A stretch of DNA of 64,000 nt from Emticicia fluvialis (GTDB lineage: Bacteria > Bacteroidota > Bacteroidia > Cytophagales > Spirosomataceae). Each line of letters opens with the position of its first letter. Position 1 is the stretch's first letter. The notes under the pieces are model-generated. The model was given only the letters and a program-made list of their open reading frames with translations, was not told the origin of the DNA and did no database searches. This document shows, one piece after another, positions 35,413 through 43,717 of this stretch. The stretch lies in contig NZ_JANUSD010000003.1 of the NCBI RefSeq assembly GCF_024793945.1, forward strand, positions 186,001 through 250,000. Reading direction: 5' to 3'. Made by a program: the position numbers and the translations under genes.

Positions 35413-35993
35413 TTAAAATAAATTATAAATCATATAAGGATCAACATTATATGAATGGTAACGCGATGGATCTGGGTTGAAATTGTCATAAGCAAACCAT
35501 CCATCTTCACCACCTCTCCGTCCCCAAGTCATATGGAGATATAGATATGTACCAGATTCACAAAAATTATACGAATCATAACCATCACATACCCAAGCGT
35601 GTCCACCATCAATATAATAAAATATCCACCAGTTGGCAAACCATCCTCCTGATAAATAAACCGAGTGCCCATTATTTAAATTTGATATAACCGTCGGAGC
35701 ATAATAGTTGGCAAGTGTTGCATAAGTATAACCATAATCATTTACGAAAGCATCTCTCGCGTCGTCATCTCCTGCTCCTGATTTTCAATCTGGTGTTCAA
35801 CACTGGCTAAAATCTGCTTACTAACCAAATTCTGAGCAGGAGCGAATGTTCGGTATTTTGAATAGCTTTTAGTTTTGGCTATTGGTTGTGAGTTGTTTTT
35901 TGATGGATCGTCCTTGTCATCATTGGCGAATGTTGGCAAGCAACTCATCATGATTATTAGCACAGCAATTACTATAGGTAAAATTCGCTTCAT
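35413..35993 (-). pseudogene. C10 (streptopain-type) cysteine protease, internally deleted
   Basis: Two frames of one gene. From the ATG at 35993 a signal peptide (PIVIAVLIIMMSCLPTFA) and a short pro-region run to a stop at 35742. An overlapping frame (35413-35784, no start codon) encodes the C-terminal part of a C10 peptidase: DGGHAWVCDGY contains the catalytic His, and LHMTWGRRGGEDGWFAYDNF, then NP, matches the Trp/Gly-rich end of streptopain. The pro-domain and the region with the catalytic Cys are missing, and the join is out of frame. Expected full length is about 400-450 residues or more, so a large internal deletion occurred. It cannot be an active protease. Confidence 0.85.
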
Positions 35994-36042
35994 TTTAATA
36001 TTGTATCTAAATGATTGGATTTTTTTTAGATATATTAATTTA

Positions 36043-36657
36043 TTAGTACCAATTATATACTAATCCACAATTTTCTCTTTCTTTTACGGCTTTTAGTAAC
36101 TCTATCCATAAAAACATAATTCTTCTTTCCATATGATTTTCCTTTCCAAAAACATCCATTTTTTCTTTAAAGTTATGTTCCTCCCATTTTTTTAGAACTG
36201 TATCAACCATATTCGGGCTTAAGGTTTTGTTAGCAAATATCTTGCTTGTATACTGTAAAAGTTCATAGTCATAATCTTTAAAAACGTTTTCAATATTAAC
36301 CTCTAATGGCGCACCCCATCTACCGAATGTTAAATCTTGAATAAGTTCTAAAGCCTCTATGTCTTCTTCTGAAAGAATATGCTTGTTAGCATACACATTA
36401 TTATCTAATTCAAGTATATAACGGTAATGAGTCAAGTCCATAGGTACTTGTACCAATTCAATCCAATCATATCCTTCCAGAGGAATAGGCTTAAAAAAAT
36501 ATTTTTTAGTATTTTCTGAATAATCTAAGCGAAGGGTATCATCTACAGTTAAATCCAAAACCTCCTTTAAATCGTCATAAGGATAAACCGCTTTATAAGC
36601 ATTCGTTAAATTATTCAATAGATTATCCCACTTTAAATAAAAATATCTTGCATACAT
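36043..36657 (-). CDS. Unknown protein following a truncated gene tail (immunity-like position)
   Basis: A soluble protein of about 204 residues starting MYARYFYLKWDNLL, rich in aromatic and acidic residues, with no signal peptide and no recognised motif. Its ATG lies 4 nt after the stop of an N-terminally truncated frame. That position and composition are what one sees for immunity genes behind toxin C-termini, but this is inference. A longer reading from 36726 overlaps the truncated frame and is unlikely. Confidence 0.6.
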   Translation of the reverse strand: MYARYFYLKWDNLLNNLTNAYKAVYPYDDLKEVLDLTVDDTLRLDYSENTKKYFFKPIPLEGYDWIELVQVPMDLTHYRYILELDNNVYANKHILSEEDIEALELIQDLTFGRWGAPLEVNIENVFKDYDYELLQYTSKIFANKTLSPNMVDTVLKKWEEHNFKEKMDVFGKENHMERRIMFLWIELLKAVKERENCGLVYNWY

Positions 36658-36661
36658 GAGT

Positions 36662-36907
36662 TTATTTTTTGTGGCACCATTTTGCCATTTCAACTTGCAA
36701 TTGGTCTTTAGTAATATTTGCTTCAATATACGTATTGAAAGGGAGAGGTGTAGTTGTAGGGGATGATTTCTGCTTCATTACTACTCCAACCATTTCGAGA
36801 TTGTCAATATTGGTGTCAGATAAATAAATGTTGCGAAAAGTGCTGACTGATATATCTGTACCTCTATTAATAGTTACTATATAATTACTACTTGATGGAT
36901 CTGAATT
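36662..36907 (-). pseudogene. C-terminal gene fragment abutting a hairpin element
   Basis: An 81-codon open frame without a start codon. It runs from directly behind an in-frame TAA (36908-36910) contributed by the hairpin element's conserved edge to a stop at 36662-36664. It begins NSDPSSSNYIVTINRGTDIS and ends QVEMAKWCHKK. It looks like the tail of a larger protein cut at the element boundary; family not recognised. Confidence 0.55.
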
Positions 36908-36963
36908 TTATGTCTCGTCAGGGTCTTCCGTGCGTGTAAGGCACAGGCAGGCAGGAGACCCTG
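36907..36963 (+). repeat. Hairpin element, copy 1
   Basis: Conserved left edge TTTATGTCTCGT, then CAGGGTCT (36919-36926) pairing with AGACCCTG (36956-36963) around a GC-rich interior. It shares more than 30 contiguous bases with copy 2 at 38158. Confidence 0.85.
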
Positions 36964-37014
36964 TCGTAGTAGTATAGGTATCAATGCCCATATTTTTTAT
37001 ACTTCAACTGGTAT

Positions 37015-38058
37015 TCAGTCATTTTCAAGGCGATACTTATAAATAGTGGGACTTGAATCCATCATGAAAAGGTAATCTTTATACATCATTAATGATCTTC
37101 TGAATGATTCCCTACCTTTGAAAGGAGGTACAAAACTATTTACGACGGTGTTTTTCTCTTTGTCAATGATAAATATTTCTGCTTGAGCTGAAAATGAAAT
37201 GATGTAATTCTTATAAAAACAAGCTATAATTGACGATACACCATAGGAATCTTTATAAAGATTTGTATCAAACCAATTTTCCTGATAGTGTAAAAGTTCT
37301 CCTGTGTCACAACTTATTATGCGAATAAATCCTCTATTAAATTGATAGGCCTTTCCCTCTGCCACATCTATTATATCAGTGTCATTTTCGCTTATCCAGT
37401 TAAGTCGTCCCGTTTGAATATGAATGCATAAAGTATGCGTAAAATTAATGCTAAAAATAATGCTAAAAATAATGCTCCCATTGTATACAGTTACTAGGGA
37501 AGACATGTCTAAATCATCAGTAGAATATTTACTTAAATCAAAACTCCATAATAGCTTATTCTCATCCAGCTTAAAGCATTTCATTATAAAGGACTCATTC
37601 TCCTTAGCATAAAATATTATCCTTTCTTCATCTACATACAGTACAGTTAACTTTTCCAGATTCTCGATTAAATAAATAACTTCCTTGGAAAGGAAATCAT
37701 ACATGATAATTTTAAGGAATCGTTTTTTTGACAATATCAGAATGGAGATATTCTTATTATTTAAGTAATGGTCATATAATCCATATCCCTCTTCATCAGG
37801 AGCATAATTTATTAAATTAAGTTCATTACCTTCCTTACTATTAATATAGAATAACTCCCCTTGAGCTGATACAAATTCAATACTGTTTCCTTTCATTCTA
37901 AGAAAACGGAGTTTTAAATTAGGTGGAATTACAATTTCTCTTCTATTATGATAGTCTTCAATATAGAGATTATTATGATAAGAAAATGCTGCCCCTTGAG
38001 AGGTAACTAATATATCCCCAGCCTTTGAAAATCTGCTTTCCTCTAAAAACTTTAGCAT
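37015..38058 (-). CDS. Beta-propeller-like protein following a truncated gene tail
   Basis: About 347 residues from the ATG at 38058, with repeating beta-rich blocks (FSYHNNLYIEDY, L-F-Y-I-N-S-K-E-G, H-I-Q-T-G-R-L-N-W-I, ISCDTGELLHYQ, FIIDKEKNTVV, TIYKYRLEND). The pattern is that of a PQQ/WD40-type propeller, without signal peptide. Its ATG lies 4 nt after the stop of a truncated frame, as for the gene at 36043-36657. Propeller-type immunity proteins exist in Bacteroidota, but no toxin is identifiable here. Very AT-rich. Confidence 0.65.
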   Translation of the reverse strand: MLKFLEESRFSKAGDILVTSQGAAFSYHNNLYIEDYHNRREIVIPPNLKLRFLRMKGNSIEFVSAQGELFYINSKEGNELNLINYAPDEEGYGLYDHYLNNKNISILILSKKRFLKIIMYDFLSKEVIYLIENLEKLTVLYVDEERIIFYAKENESFIMKCFKLDENKLLWSFDLSKYSTDDLDMSSLVTVYNGSIIFSIIFSINFTHTLCIHIQTGRLNWISENDTDIIDVAEGKAYQFNRGFIRIISCDTGELLHYQENWFDTNLYKDSYGVSSIIACFYKNYIISFSAQAEIFIIDKEKNTVVNSFVPPFKGRESFRRSLMMYKDYLFMMDSSPTIYKYRLEND

Positions 38059-38062
38059 AAAT

Positions 38063-38158
38063 TTATTGATAAGTGTTCCTGATTTTAAATATTTGTTCAA
38101 AATAATTATCCATAAAATACTCAACAGCATCTTCAATATTTGTAGAGTTTACAGATGT
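38063..38158 (-). pseudogene. Short C-terminal gene fragment abutting hairpin copy 2
   Basis: A 31-codon frame (TSVNSTNIEDAVEYFMDNYF to RNTYQ-stop) that begins directly after an in-frame TAA (38159-38161) at the element edge and stops 4 nt before the next ATG. Short, so individually weak; the identical arrangement at 36662-36910 supports it. Confidence 0.4.
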
Positions 38159-38216
38159 TTATGTCTCGTCAGGGTCTTCCGTGCGTGTAAGCCCACGGTA
38201 GGCAGGAGACCCTGAC
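38158..38216 (+). repeat. Hairpin element, copy 2
   Basis: Same left edge as copy 1; GTCAGGGTCT (38168-38177) pairs perfectly with AGACCCTGAC (38207-38216). The interior differs from copy 1 in the middle third. Confidence 0.85.
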
Positions 38217-38264
38217 ACAATTGATAATGCCAACTTTACCTATCGGCAGCCAAATTCTACGATA

Positions 38265-38283
38265 AGCCACAAGCATTGTGGCT
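38265..38283. repeat. Solo copy of the AGCC palindrome
   Basis: AGCCACAAGCATTGTGGCT, an 8-bp stem with a 3-nt loop. It differs from the AGCCGCAAGCATTGCGGCT copies in the 225-bp repeats by a compensated base pair (G-C to A-T). Confidence 0.75.
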
Positions 38284-38304
38284 CTACAATAGTACAAAAA
38301 TAAT

Positions 38305-38329
38305 AGAGCCAAGGCAATGCCTTGGCTCT
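38305..38329 (-). terminator. Terminator of the tricorn-like gene
   Basis: AGAGCCAAGGC and GCCTTGGCTCT form an 11-bp perfect stem with a 3-nt loop, followed on the minus strand by ATTATTTTTG. It lies 26 nt after the stop of the protease gene. Confidence 0.8.
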
Positions 38330-38354
38330 GTGCAGTATTGGCTATTATCAATAA

Positions 38355-41300
38355 TTATTTCTTCCCGTCTATCTGCTTCAGTAATTCATCTACTGCTGTT
38401 TTCAATTGGTCGTCGGTGTCTTTTGCCAGCCAGTCAGGTTGGTTCTCAACAATAATATCCGGTACGGCTGGTCCTAATTCCTGATTTTTGTCGGTGGCTT
38501 TGGTGAACCATCCACGACCCGGCAGACGGACAAACGAGCCATCCATCAGCCCCTTACCACCTGTCGAAATCACCGAACCGTTGGTAGGTACCCCCACCAG
38601 CTTACCAATACCCAACGACTTATAGGCATGAGAGAAAATCTCTGCATTTGAGTAACTGCCCTCATTACAAAGCGCAATAGATGGTTTTGTCCAGGCAGCA
38701 TAAACCAGACGCTCACCAATCGGGTAATAGTCTTTAAATTTCAACTTGTCTTTCTCCAGATCTTCGCTGGCACCTCTTGGTATGGTGTAGGCGTGTTGTT
38801 TGTAGTTCAGAATCGTCATCAGGTAGTCGGTTGTTGAGCCGCCACCATTGTAGCGTACATCAATCACCAGACCTTCTTTTCCATACCCGGCAGCGGTAAA
38901 CTCTCTTTCTACCACCTCAAAACTCGGGAAATCCATACCTTTAATATGGATATACCCCAGGCGACCTTTAGAGAATTTCTCCACCAGCTTTTTGCGGTTT
39001 TCAACCCATTCGTCATACAAATTATTAAAGATGCTGGCTGTCAGGCGAATCACCACTTCTTTGCTCTTGCCATCTGCACTGCGCACATTCAATAATACTT
39101 TCTCGTTTACAAGGCCATTCAGTAGGTCGTAGAAATTATCGTTATCGCTTACGGCTTGTCCGTTCACGGCGGTAATCACATCACCGGCATTCAGCTTGCT
39201 TTTCTCTTTATCGGCAGGTGTACCCGGCACAACATGCGCTACCTTCACACCACCGCTTACAGGTACCAGTTCGGTACCCAACAATCCGGTTGCTTCTTTC
39301 TGGGTATCAATGCGGTCGGTTACGGTCATACCCATGTGGCTCGAGTTCAGTTCACCCAGCAAGAGGTTGAACATATCTCTGAAATCGTTGCTGGTGCTGG
39401 CGTTAATGCTGCGTTCTTTGTATTTATCATGCAGTTTCACCCAGTCGTTTCCATGAAACTTTGGGTCATAGAAACCATCGCGAATGGTGCGCCAGGCCTC
39501 TTCATATACCTGTGTGCGTTCGGCAGTATAATCAATTTTCATTTTTGCCGAATACGGCAGGGCCTCTATTGCGCCGGATTTTATATCAAGCCTGCTCAAT
39601 GCGCCACCCATGCGTGTAAAATACAGGTATTTCCCTTCGCGGTCTATGGTTACACCGGCCGGGTTGGTGCCGCCTTTGGTAATTTCCTTCAAATCTTTGC
39701 CATCCCATTTGATGCTGTACAGGTCTCGGCCGCGTGCGGTGTTAGAGGTGGTGGTGTAGTAAAAGGTCTCACCGTCTTTTGATATCACCAGCCCGCCTTC
39801 ATCGCCGGGAAAACTGGTTACTCTTACAATGCGTTCATGTATTTTGTCGAAATCAATTTTTACGGGCTTCGGCGCTTTTTTGTCATTCGGCTTGGCCGGT
39901 GCTGCGGGGGTTTCAGGCTTATCCTGTTCCTGCCAGTCCTGCGTTTCGCGCTCCCAGTCTTCTTTTTTCAGCCATATAAACCAAACGTCGTCACTACGGC
40001 TGGAACTCCGACCCGATATAAAGCCCAATTTAGAACCATCAGCGCTCCAGAAGGGGCTGTAGTCTGCCCGCGGATGCATGGTTACATTGACAGGCCTGGT
40101 TGAGTTATCTGCTGCCTGAATGAATATCTCTTCATTAAAATATAAATCGCTGATGGCATACGCCAGCCATTTACTGTCCGGGCTCCAGGCTATGCCGCCG
40201 GGTGCATCCCAGCTATCGCCCAGAATTTTTTCGTTGGTCAGTTTACCGTCCGGGCTTATGTCAGCCACCACAAATGTACCCCTGCCACGTACGTAGGCAA
40301 TCTTCTTGTTATCGGGTGATACCGTCAGGCTCTTCTCATCGCCGGTGGTTTTGGTAAGCTGCACCACACCGTGCTTCATTGACTTAAACAGGTTGCGCTG
40401 GGTGGTATCTGCCGAGCGCACCATGTACATATCAAAATTGCCATTGGCCCTGTCGCTGGTAAACAACAGGGTAGAGTCGTTCAGCCAGGTTGGTTCCATG
40501 TCGCGGTAGGCATGGGCTGTTACATTGATACTTCTGGTTTTTTCCTTATCGGCTTCTTTCAGGAAAATCTCACCACGCACCGAAAAAGCCAGCAGCTTTC
40601 CGTTAGGCGACACCGCATATTCAGCCGCGCCACTGGTGAAGGTCTTCTGCTCGGTGGCATCCAGGCGGTCATCGGCGCTGATAACCACATTTAGTTTTTG
40701 TGCCGAACCCTTATCGGTTTTAAGGGTGTACAGGTTCATGTCTTTCTCGAAAACAATAGAACTGCCGTCTGCCGATACGCTGAATGCCCGGATGGATTCA
40801 TCCTTATAGCTGGTCAGTTTTTCGGGCTTGCCGGTGGCTTTGCCGTTGGCATCGAGCTTTAGCCTATAAATATTATACGCGCCTGCCTCACTGCTCATAA
40901 AATAAAGCGTGCTGTAGTTGCCCCATTGCGGGAAAACATCGTTGGTTTCAAAACCCGGTAGCTGCTGATAAGTTTTGTTTTTGGTGTCGTAAATCCAGAT
41001 GTCGCGGTCTGAGCTGCCTTTGTAGGCCTGACGGGCTACGGGATTGATGTCGCCCCGGACAAAAGCCAGAAAACGGCCGTCTGGCGACAGCACAGGGTCG
41101 AAACCTACGGCATCAAGCACGCGTGATTCGGTGCCACCTTTCGGACTGATGCTATAAACCTCGGCCGGGCGTTCAATCTGTCTGAACTCACGGTTGGTCG
41201 AAAACAGGATTTTATCCGGCTGTGTCCAGCTTGCAATATTGTCGGCACCCGAATGGTAGGTCAGTCGTTTGGGCATGCTGCCTTCGGCCGACATCACGAA

Positions 41301-41570
41301 AATATCGTTATTGCCGAATCGCGCACCTGAAAAAGCTATCTGCCTGCCGTCAGGACTAAAAACGGGGTTTGATTCGTAGGCCTCATGGATGGTGAGACGA
41401 GTGGCTTTACCGCCCGAAGCAGGCACCGTCCAGATATCGCCCTGAAACGAAAAAGCCACCAGAGAACCGTCTTTGTTAATAGCCGGTTGGCGGAGCAGCA
41501 GGTTATTCTGCGCCTGCAGGCACAGCACCGTAAAAAAGGTAATTGTTGAGGTTAAAAGCGTTTTTCTCAT
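38355..41570 (-). CDS. Tricorn-like S41 protease with PDZ domain
   Basis: Large exported serine protease of the tricorn type (S41). A signal peptide (residues 1-20, ending LQAQ) is followed by a TolB/PD40-type propeller (SPDGRQIAFSGARFGNNDIF, SPDGRFLAFVRG, SPDSKWLAYAIS), a second propeller region, a PDZ domain (GTPADKEKSKLNAGDVITAV) and the C-terminal S41 core, with the nucleophile Ser in C-N-E-G-S-Y-S-N-A-E-I and VIDVRYNGGGST. It degrades peptides in the periplasm or at the surface. The ATG at 41570 is preferred over the TTG at 41576. A perfect -7 box lies upstream. Confidence 0.93.
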   Translation of the reverse strand: MRKTLLTSTITFFTVLCLQAQNNLLLRQPAINKDGSLVAFSFQGDIWTVPASGGKATRLTIHEAYESNPVFSPDGRQIAFSGARFGNNDIFVMSAEGSMPKRLTYHSGADNIASWTQPDKILFSTNREFRQIERPAEVYSISPKGGTESRVLDAVGFDPVLSPDGRFLAFVRGDINPVARQAYKGSSDRDIWIYDTKNKTYQQLPGFETNDVFPQWGNYSTLYFMSSEAGAYNIYRLKLDANGKATGKPEKLTSYKDESIRAFSVSADGSSIVFEKDMNLYTLKTDKGSAQKLNVVISADDRLDATEQKTFTSGAAEYAVSPNGKLLAFSVRGEIFLKEADKEKTRSINVTAHAYRDMEPTWLNDSTLLFTSDRANGNFDMYMVRSADTTQRNLFKSMKHGVVQLTKTTGDEKSLTVSPDNKKIAYVRGRGTFVVADISPDGKLTNEKILGDSWDAPGGIAWSPDSKWLAYAISDLYFNEEIFIQAADNSTRPVNVTMHPRADYSPFWSADGSKLGFISGRSSSRSDDVWFIWLKKEDWERETQDWQEQDKPETPAAPAKPNDKKAPKPVKIDFDKIHERIVRVTSFPGDEGGLVISKDGETFYYTTTSNTARGRDLYSIKWDGKDLKEITKGGTNPAGVTIDREGKYLYFTRMGGALSRLDIKSGAIEALPYSAKMKIDYTAERTQVYEEAWRTIRDGFYDPKFHGNDWVKLHDKYKERSINASTSNDFRDMFNLLLGELNSSHMGMTVTDRIDTQKEATGLLGTELVPVSGGVKVAHVVPGTPADKEKSKLNAGDVITAVNGQAVSDNDNFYDLLNGLVNEKVLLNVRSADGKSKEVVIRLTASIFNNLYDEWVENRKKLVEKFSKGRLGYIHIKGMDFPSFEVVEREFTAAGYGKEGLVIDVRYNGGGSTTDYLMTILNYKQHAYTIPRGASEDLEKDKLKFKDYYPIGERLVYAAWTKPSIALCNEGSYSNAEIFSHAYKSLGIGKLVGVPTNGSVISTGGKGLMDGSFVRLPGRGWFTKATDKNQELGPAVPDIIVENQPDWLAKDTDDQLKTAVDELLKQIDGKK

Positions 41571-41599
41571 GGGCAATAGTTTGCTGATTGATTGACAAT

Positions 41600-41607
41600 C
41601 AAATTTA
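41600..41607 (-). promoter_or_regulatory. -7 box of the tricorn-like gene
   Basis: TAAATTTG on the minus strand, a perfect TAnnTTTG, with a TTTG 22 nt further upstream (41630-41633). About 30 nt before the ATG. Confidence 0.6.
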
Positions 41608-41727
41608 AAAGAAAAACGGTTTGAACCATCAAAAATCAGATGATTTCGGTTTAAGTGGAGATGAATTGGGGTTAGGTGAAAGGAGGAGGATGCTCAATTG
41701 GCTGTATTTTGCGTTTTAGATGGCTTG

Positions 41728-41789
41728 GCAGAGTCTCCCGATGTGCGTTTTGCCTAAGCCAAGCAAGGGGACTCTGCTTCTGCGACAGC
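41728..41789 (+). repeat. Hairpin element, copy 3
   Basis: GCAGAGTCTCCC (41728-41739) pairs with GGGGACTCTGC (41767-41777); the conserved tail TTCTGCGACAGC follows. The interior reads TGTGCGTTTTGCCT. Same general build as copies 1 and 2 with different stem bases. Confidence 0.85.
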
Positions 41790-41860
41790 CGTTTTTTGAA
41801 CCATGTGAAAAGATAATTTAAGTACAGTCGGAGAAAACCGTCATTGGAAAATAAAAAAAT

Positions 41861-42136
41861 CTACGCCTTACTCATTTCATTTTCATAATTAATTAGCCCG
41901 GCTTTAATTTCGGCCAATTGAATTTCGCTTAACTCATGGCCGTAGTATTCTTTAATAAGCTCATATTTTAGCTCAGCTGCAGAAATATCATTTCCTAAGC
42001 GTTTTTTTATCCTTTTAATAGCAAGCTGACGAACAAACGACATCATGCCGTCAAAAATTTCAAATCTTTCACGCACACTTTTGGCTTTAATAATTTCAAA
42101 TTGCTTGGCAGCTATAAATTCCGGGGTGTCTGTCAT
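41861..42136 (-). CDS. Small conserved-looking protein, unknown function
   Basis: A 91-residue, largely helical protein (MTDTPEFIAAKQFEIIKAKS, then FDGMMSFVRQLA, ELIKEYYGHELSE). It resembles a group of small hypothetical proteins with a repeated MxxFxR motif; function is not known. It lies alone between hairpin copies 3 and 4, which are in the same orientation. More AT-rich than the tricorn-like gene. Confidence 0.7.
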   Translation of the reverse strand: MTDTPEFIAAKQFEIIKAKSVRERFEIFDGMMSFVRQLAIKRIKKRLGNDISAAELKYELIKEYYGHELSEIQLAEIKAGLINYENEMSKA

Positions 42137-42298
42137 AATTGAACGTTGTATGTGTTGAGATTTAATTCATTAACCCAAAGTTGCTAATATTCTGAATTAC
42201 AGTTCAACTAACCCAAATAATTATTAATCCACAAATAAAACAGAAATATCAAAATAAATTCCGAAGAATAACCAACCATTTAACCTATAAATGTCAAA
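42137..42298. other. Non-coding AT-rich stretch
   Basis: Region upstream of the 91-residue gene and before hairpin copy 4. No promoter of the usual consensus or other feature recognised. Confidence 0.5.
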
Positions 42299-42360
42299 GC
42301 AGAGTCTCCCGGTGTGCGTTTTGCCTGTGCATAGCAAGGGGACTCTGCTTCTGCGACAGC
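42299..42360 (+). repeat. Hairpin element, copy 4
   Basis: GCAGAGTCTCCC (42299-42310) pairs with GGGGACTCTGC (42338-42348); tail TTCTGCGACAGC. About 85-90% identical to copy 3, with differences concentrated in the loop. Confidence 0.85.
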
Positions 42361-42521
42361 AACTCCTGGTACCACAATAACGCATCATTCAAGTACCAGA
42401 ATTAGAAAACCATTAGCGCATAAAAACAAGTCCCGTCAGGAAAAATATTCGCCGGACGGGACTAGTTTTTACAGGAAATCAGGCAATTCAACCAAAACAA
42501 AAAATCTGTTAAAGGCAACCA

Positions 42522-43712
42522 TCACTTTTCACGTTTCAGATTTATCAGCACGCTGCCATTTACTCTGAAATTGTATCTGGGGCTCAGGAAATCGGTGTCA
42601 CGATAATGATAAATATACACAGGTGTGAGCTGAAAAACATATCGTTTGTGCCTGTATTGCAGACCAGTACCCAGCGACAGGTTATGAATGAGGCCTTTCT
42701 TTTGTTCTGTATTGAAAGAAGAATACAGCTCGTCGCCATCAACATGGGCCTCAAACCTTACGTTCTGGTACAGGCGCAGGTCCAGATTAGTGCCTGCCAT
42801 AAATTTCATATCCCACCGGCGATTAAGGGGCAGATAATAATTGAGGTTCAGCGGAATACTCAGCATAGATGCCCTGATATGTATATCTTCAATGCGTTCA
42901 TATTTTTCGGGCAGGTAGTGCTTGTACATATCGGTGAAATTCTGGCGGGTATCCAAATTAAACTCCTTCGGGTTATAATACTCTGCCTCGGGGTTAGTAA
43001 GGAACGTTAAGCCTGTGGTAAAACTCAGACTTTTGCCAAAAAACACTTCAAAAACAGGCCCCAGGTCTAGGGTATGATTAAACCCAAGGCCTGTATTTAA
43101 GCCCAGGCGGGTATCAATGCGCGGCCATCTGAACGAACGCCTTTGTTCGGCAGGCGTAATTACCGGGCGTTTATAGACCGAATCTGCACTTTTTTTAACA
43201 ACTGCGGGTTCATCGGCCTTTTCAATGGTAGTTGCTCCTTCAGGCTTTGGCTCCTGCGCCTCAGTTACCAAAGTGGTGCCTGCATCAGCAACCGACTTAT
43301 CGGTTATAGTAACCTGTACAGGGGCCTCATACACCACCGGGCGCGGGCTGTTGGCATTGCCGGTTGAGGTAACCGGGGGTTTTTGCACCACATAAATGGT
43401 TTTGTTGATATACACGGTGTCGCGGTGTACAATTTCCTGTACCTGCGTATTTGTTTTTAATTGTTCAATTGTAGAAATCTTATCATTCAGTATCCGGAAT
43501 TGCTTTTCGTAATCATATTTGTCTATTAAATTCCATATCAGCAGCACAGTGGCCAGGCTGCCATAGAGCGGCCAGCCGAACCGCCGCCAGAAGTCCAGAT
43601 ACCAGGGCACAGGCATTCTGCCCCTGATGTTTTGCCAGACACCCTCGCTGACCGGCCTGCGGACGGACTCCAGTTTTTCCCTGATTTTTTTATCAAATAG
43701 CTCGTTTGCCAT
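42522..43712 (-). CDS. Probable dual-membrane anti-sigma factor (Dma-like)
   Basis: A 396-residue protein with a short cytoplasmic N-terminus (residues 1-45, FDKKIREKLESVRRPVSEGV), one inner-membrane helix (about 46-63, WPLYGSLATVLLIWNLI), a coiled-coil start, a long Pro/Thr/Ala/Glu-rich spacer (about 90-190), and a C-terminal domain of alternating strands typical of an outer-membrane beta-barrel. This order matches the dual membrane-spanning anti-sigma factors described in Bacteroides. It begins 5 nt after the ECF sigma gene stops, which fits a cognate pair. The ATG at 43712 is chosen over 43757, which overlaps the sigma gene. Confidence 0.75.
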   Translation of the reverse strand: MANELFDKKIREKLESVRRPVSEGVWQNIRGRMPVPWYLDFWRRFGWPLYGSLATVLLIWNLIDKYDYEKQFRILNDKISTIEQLKTNTQVQEIVHRDTVYINKTIYVVQKPPVTSTGNANSPRPVVYEAPVQVTITDKSVADAGTTLVTEAQEPKPEGATTIEKADEPAVVKKSADSVYKRPVITPAEQRRSFRWPRIDTRLGLNTGLGFNHTLDLGPVFEVFFGKSLSFTTGLTFLTNPEAEYYNPKEFNLDTRQNFTDMYKHYLPEKYERIEDIHIRASMLSIPLNLNYYLPLNRRWDMKFMAGTNLDLRLYQNVRFEAHVDGDELYSSFNTEQKKGLIHNLSLGTGLQYRHKRYVFQLTPVYIYHYRDTDFLSPRYNFRVNGSVLINLKREK

Positions 43713-43717
43713 AAAGT

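Noticed and set aside
36658..36726. Upstream extension of the protein at 36043-36657
   Set aside because: It would overlap the truncated frame in another phase; the ATG at 36657 with the 4-nt spacing is more natural.
39156..39782. 208-codon plus-strand ORF inside the tricorn-like gene
   Set aside because: Antisense shadow of a clearly coding frame with S41 and PDZ motifs.
36907..42360. Integron with attC sites
   Set aside because: The hairpins resemble cassette borders, but no GTTRRRY core, no attI and no integrase gene are visible. Kept only as an analogy in the findings.
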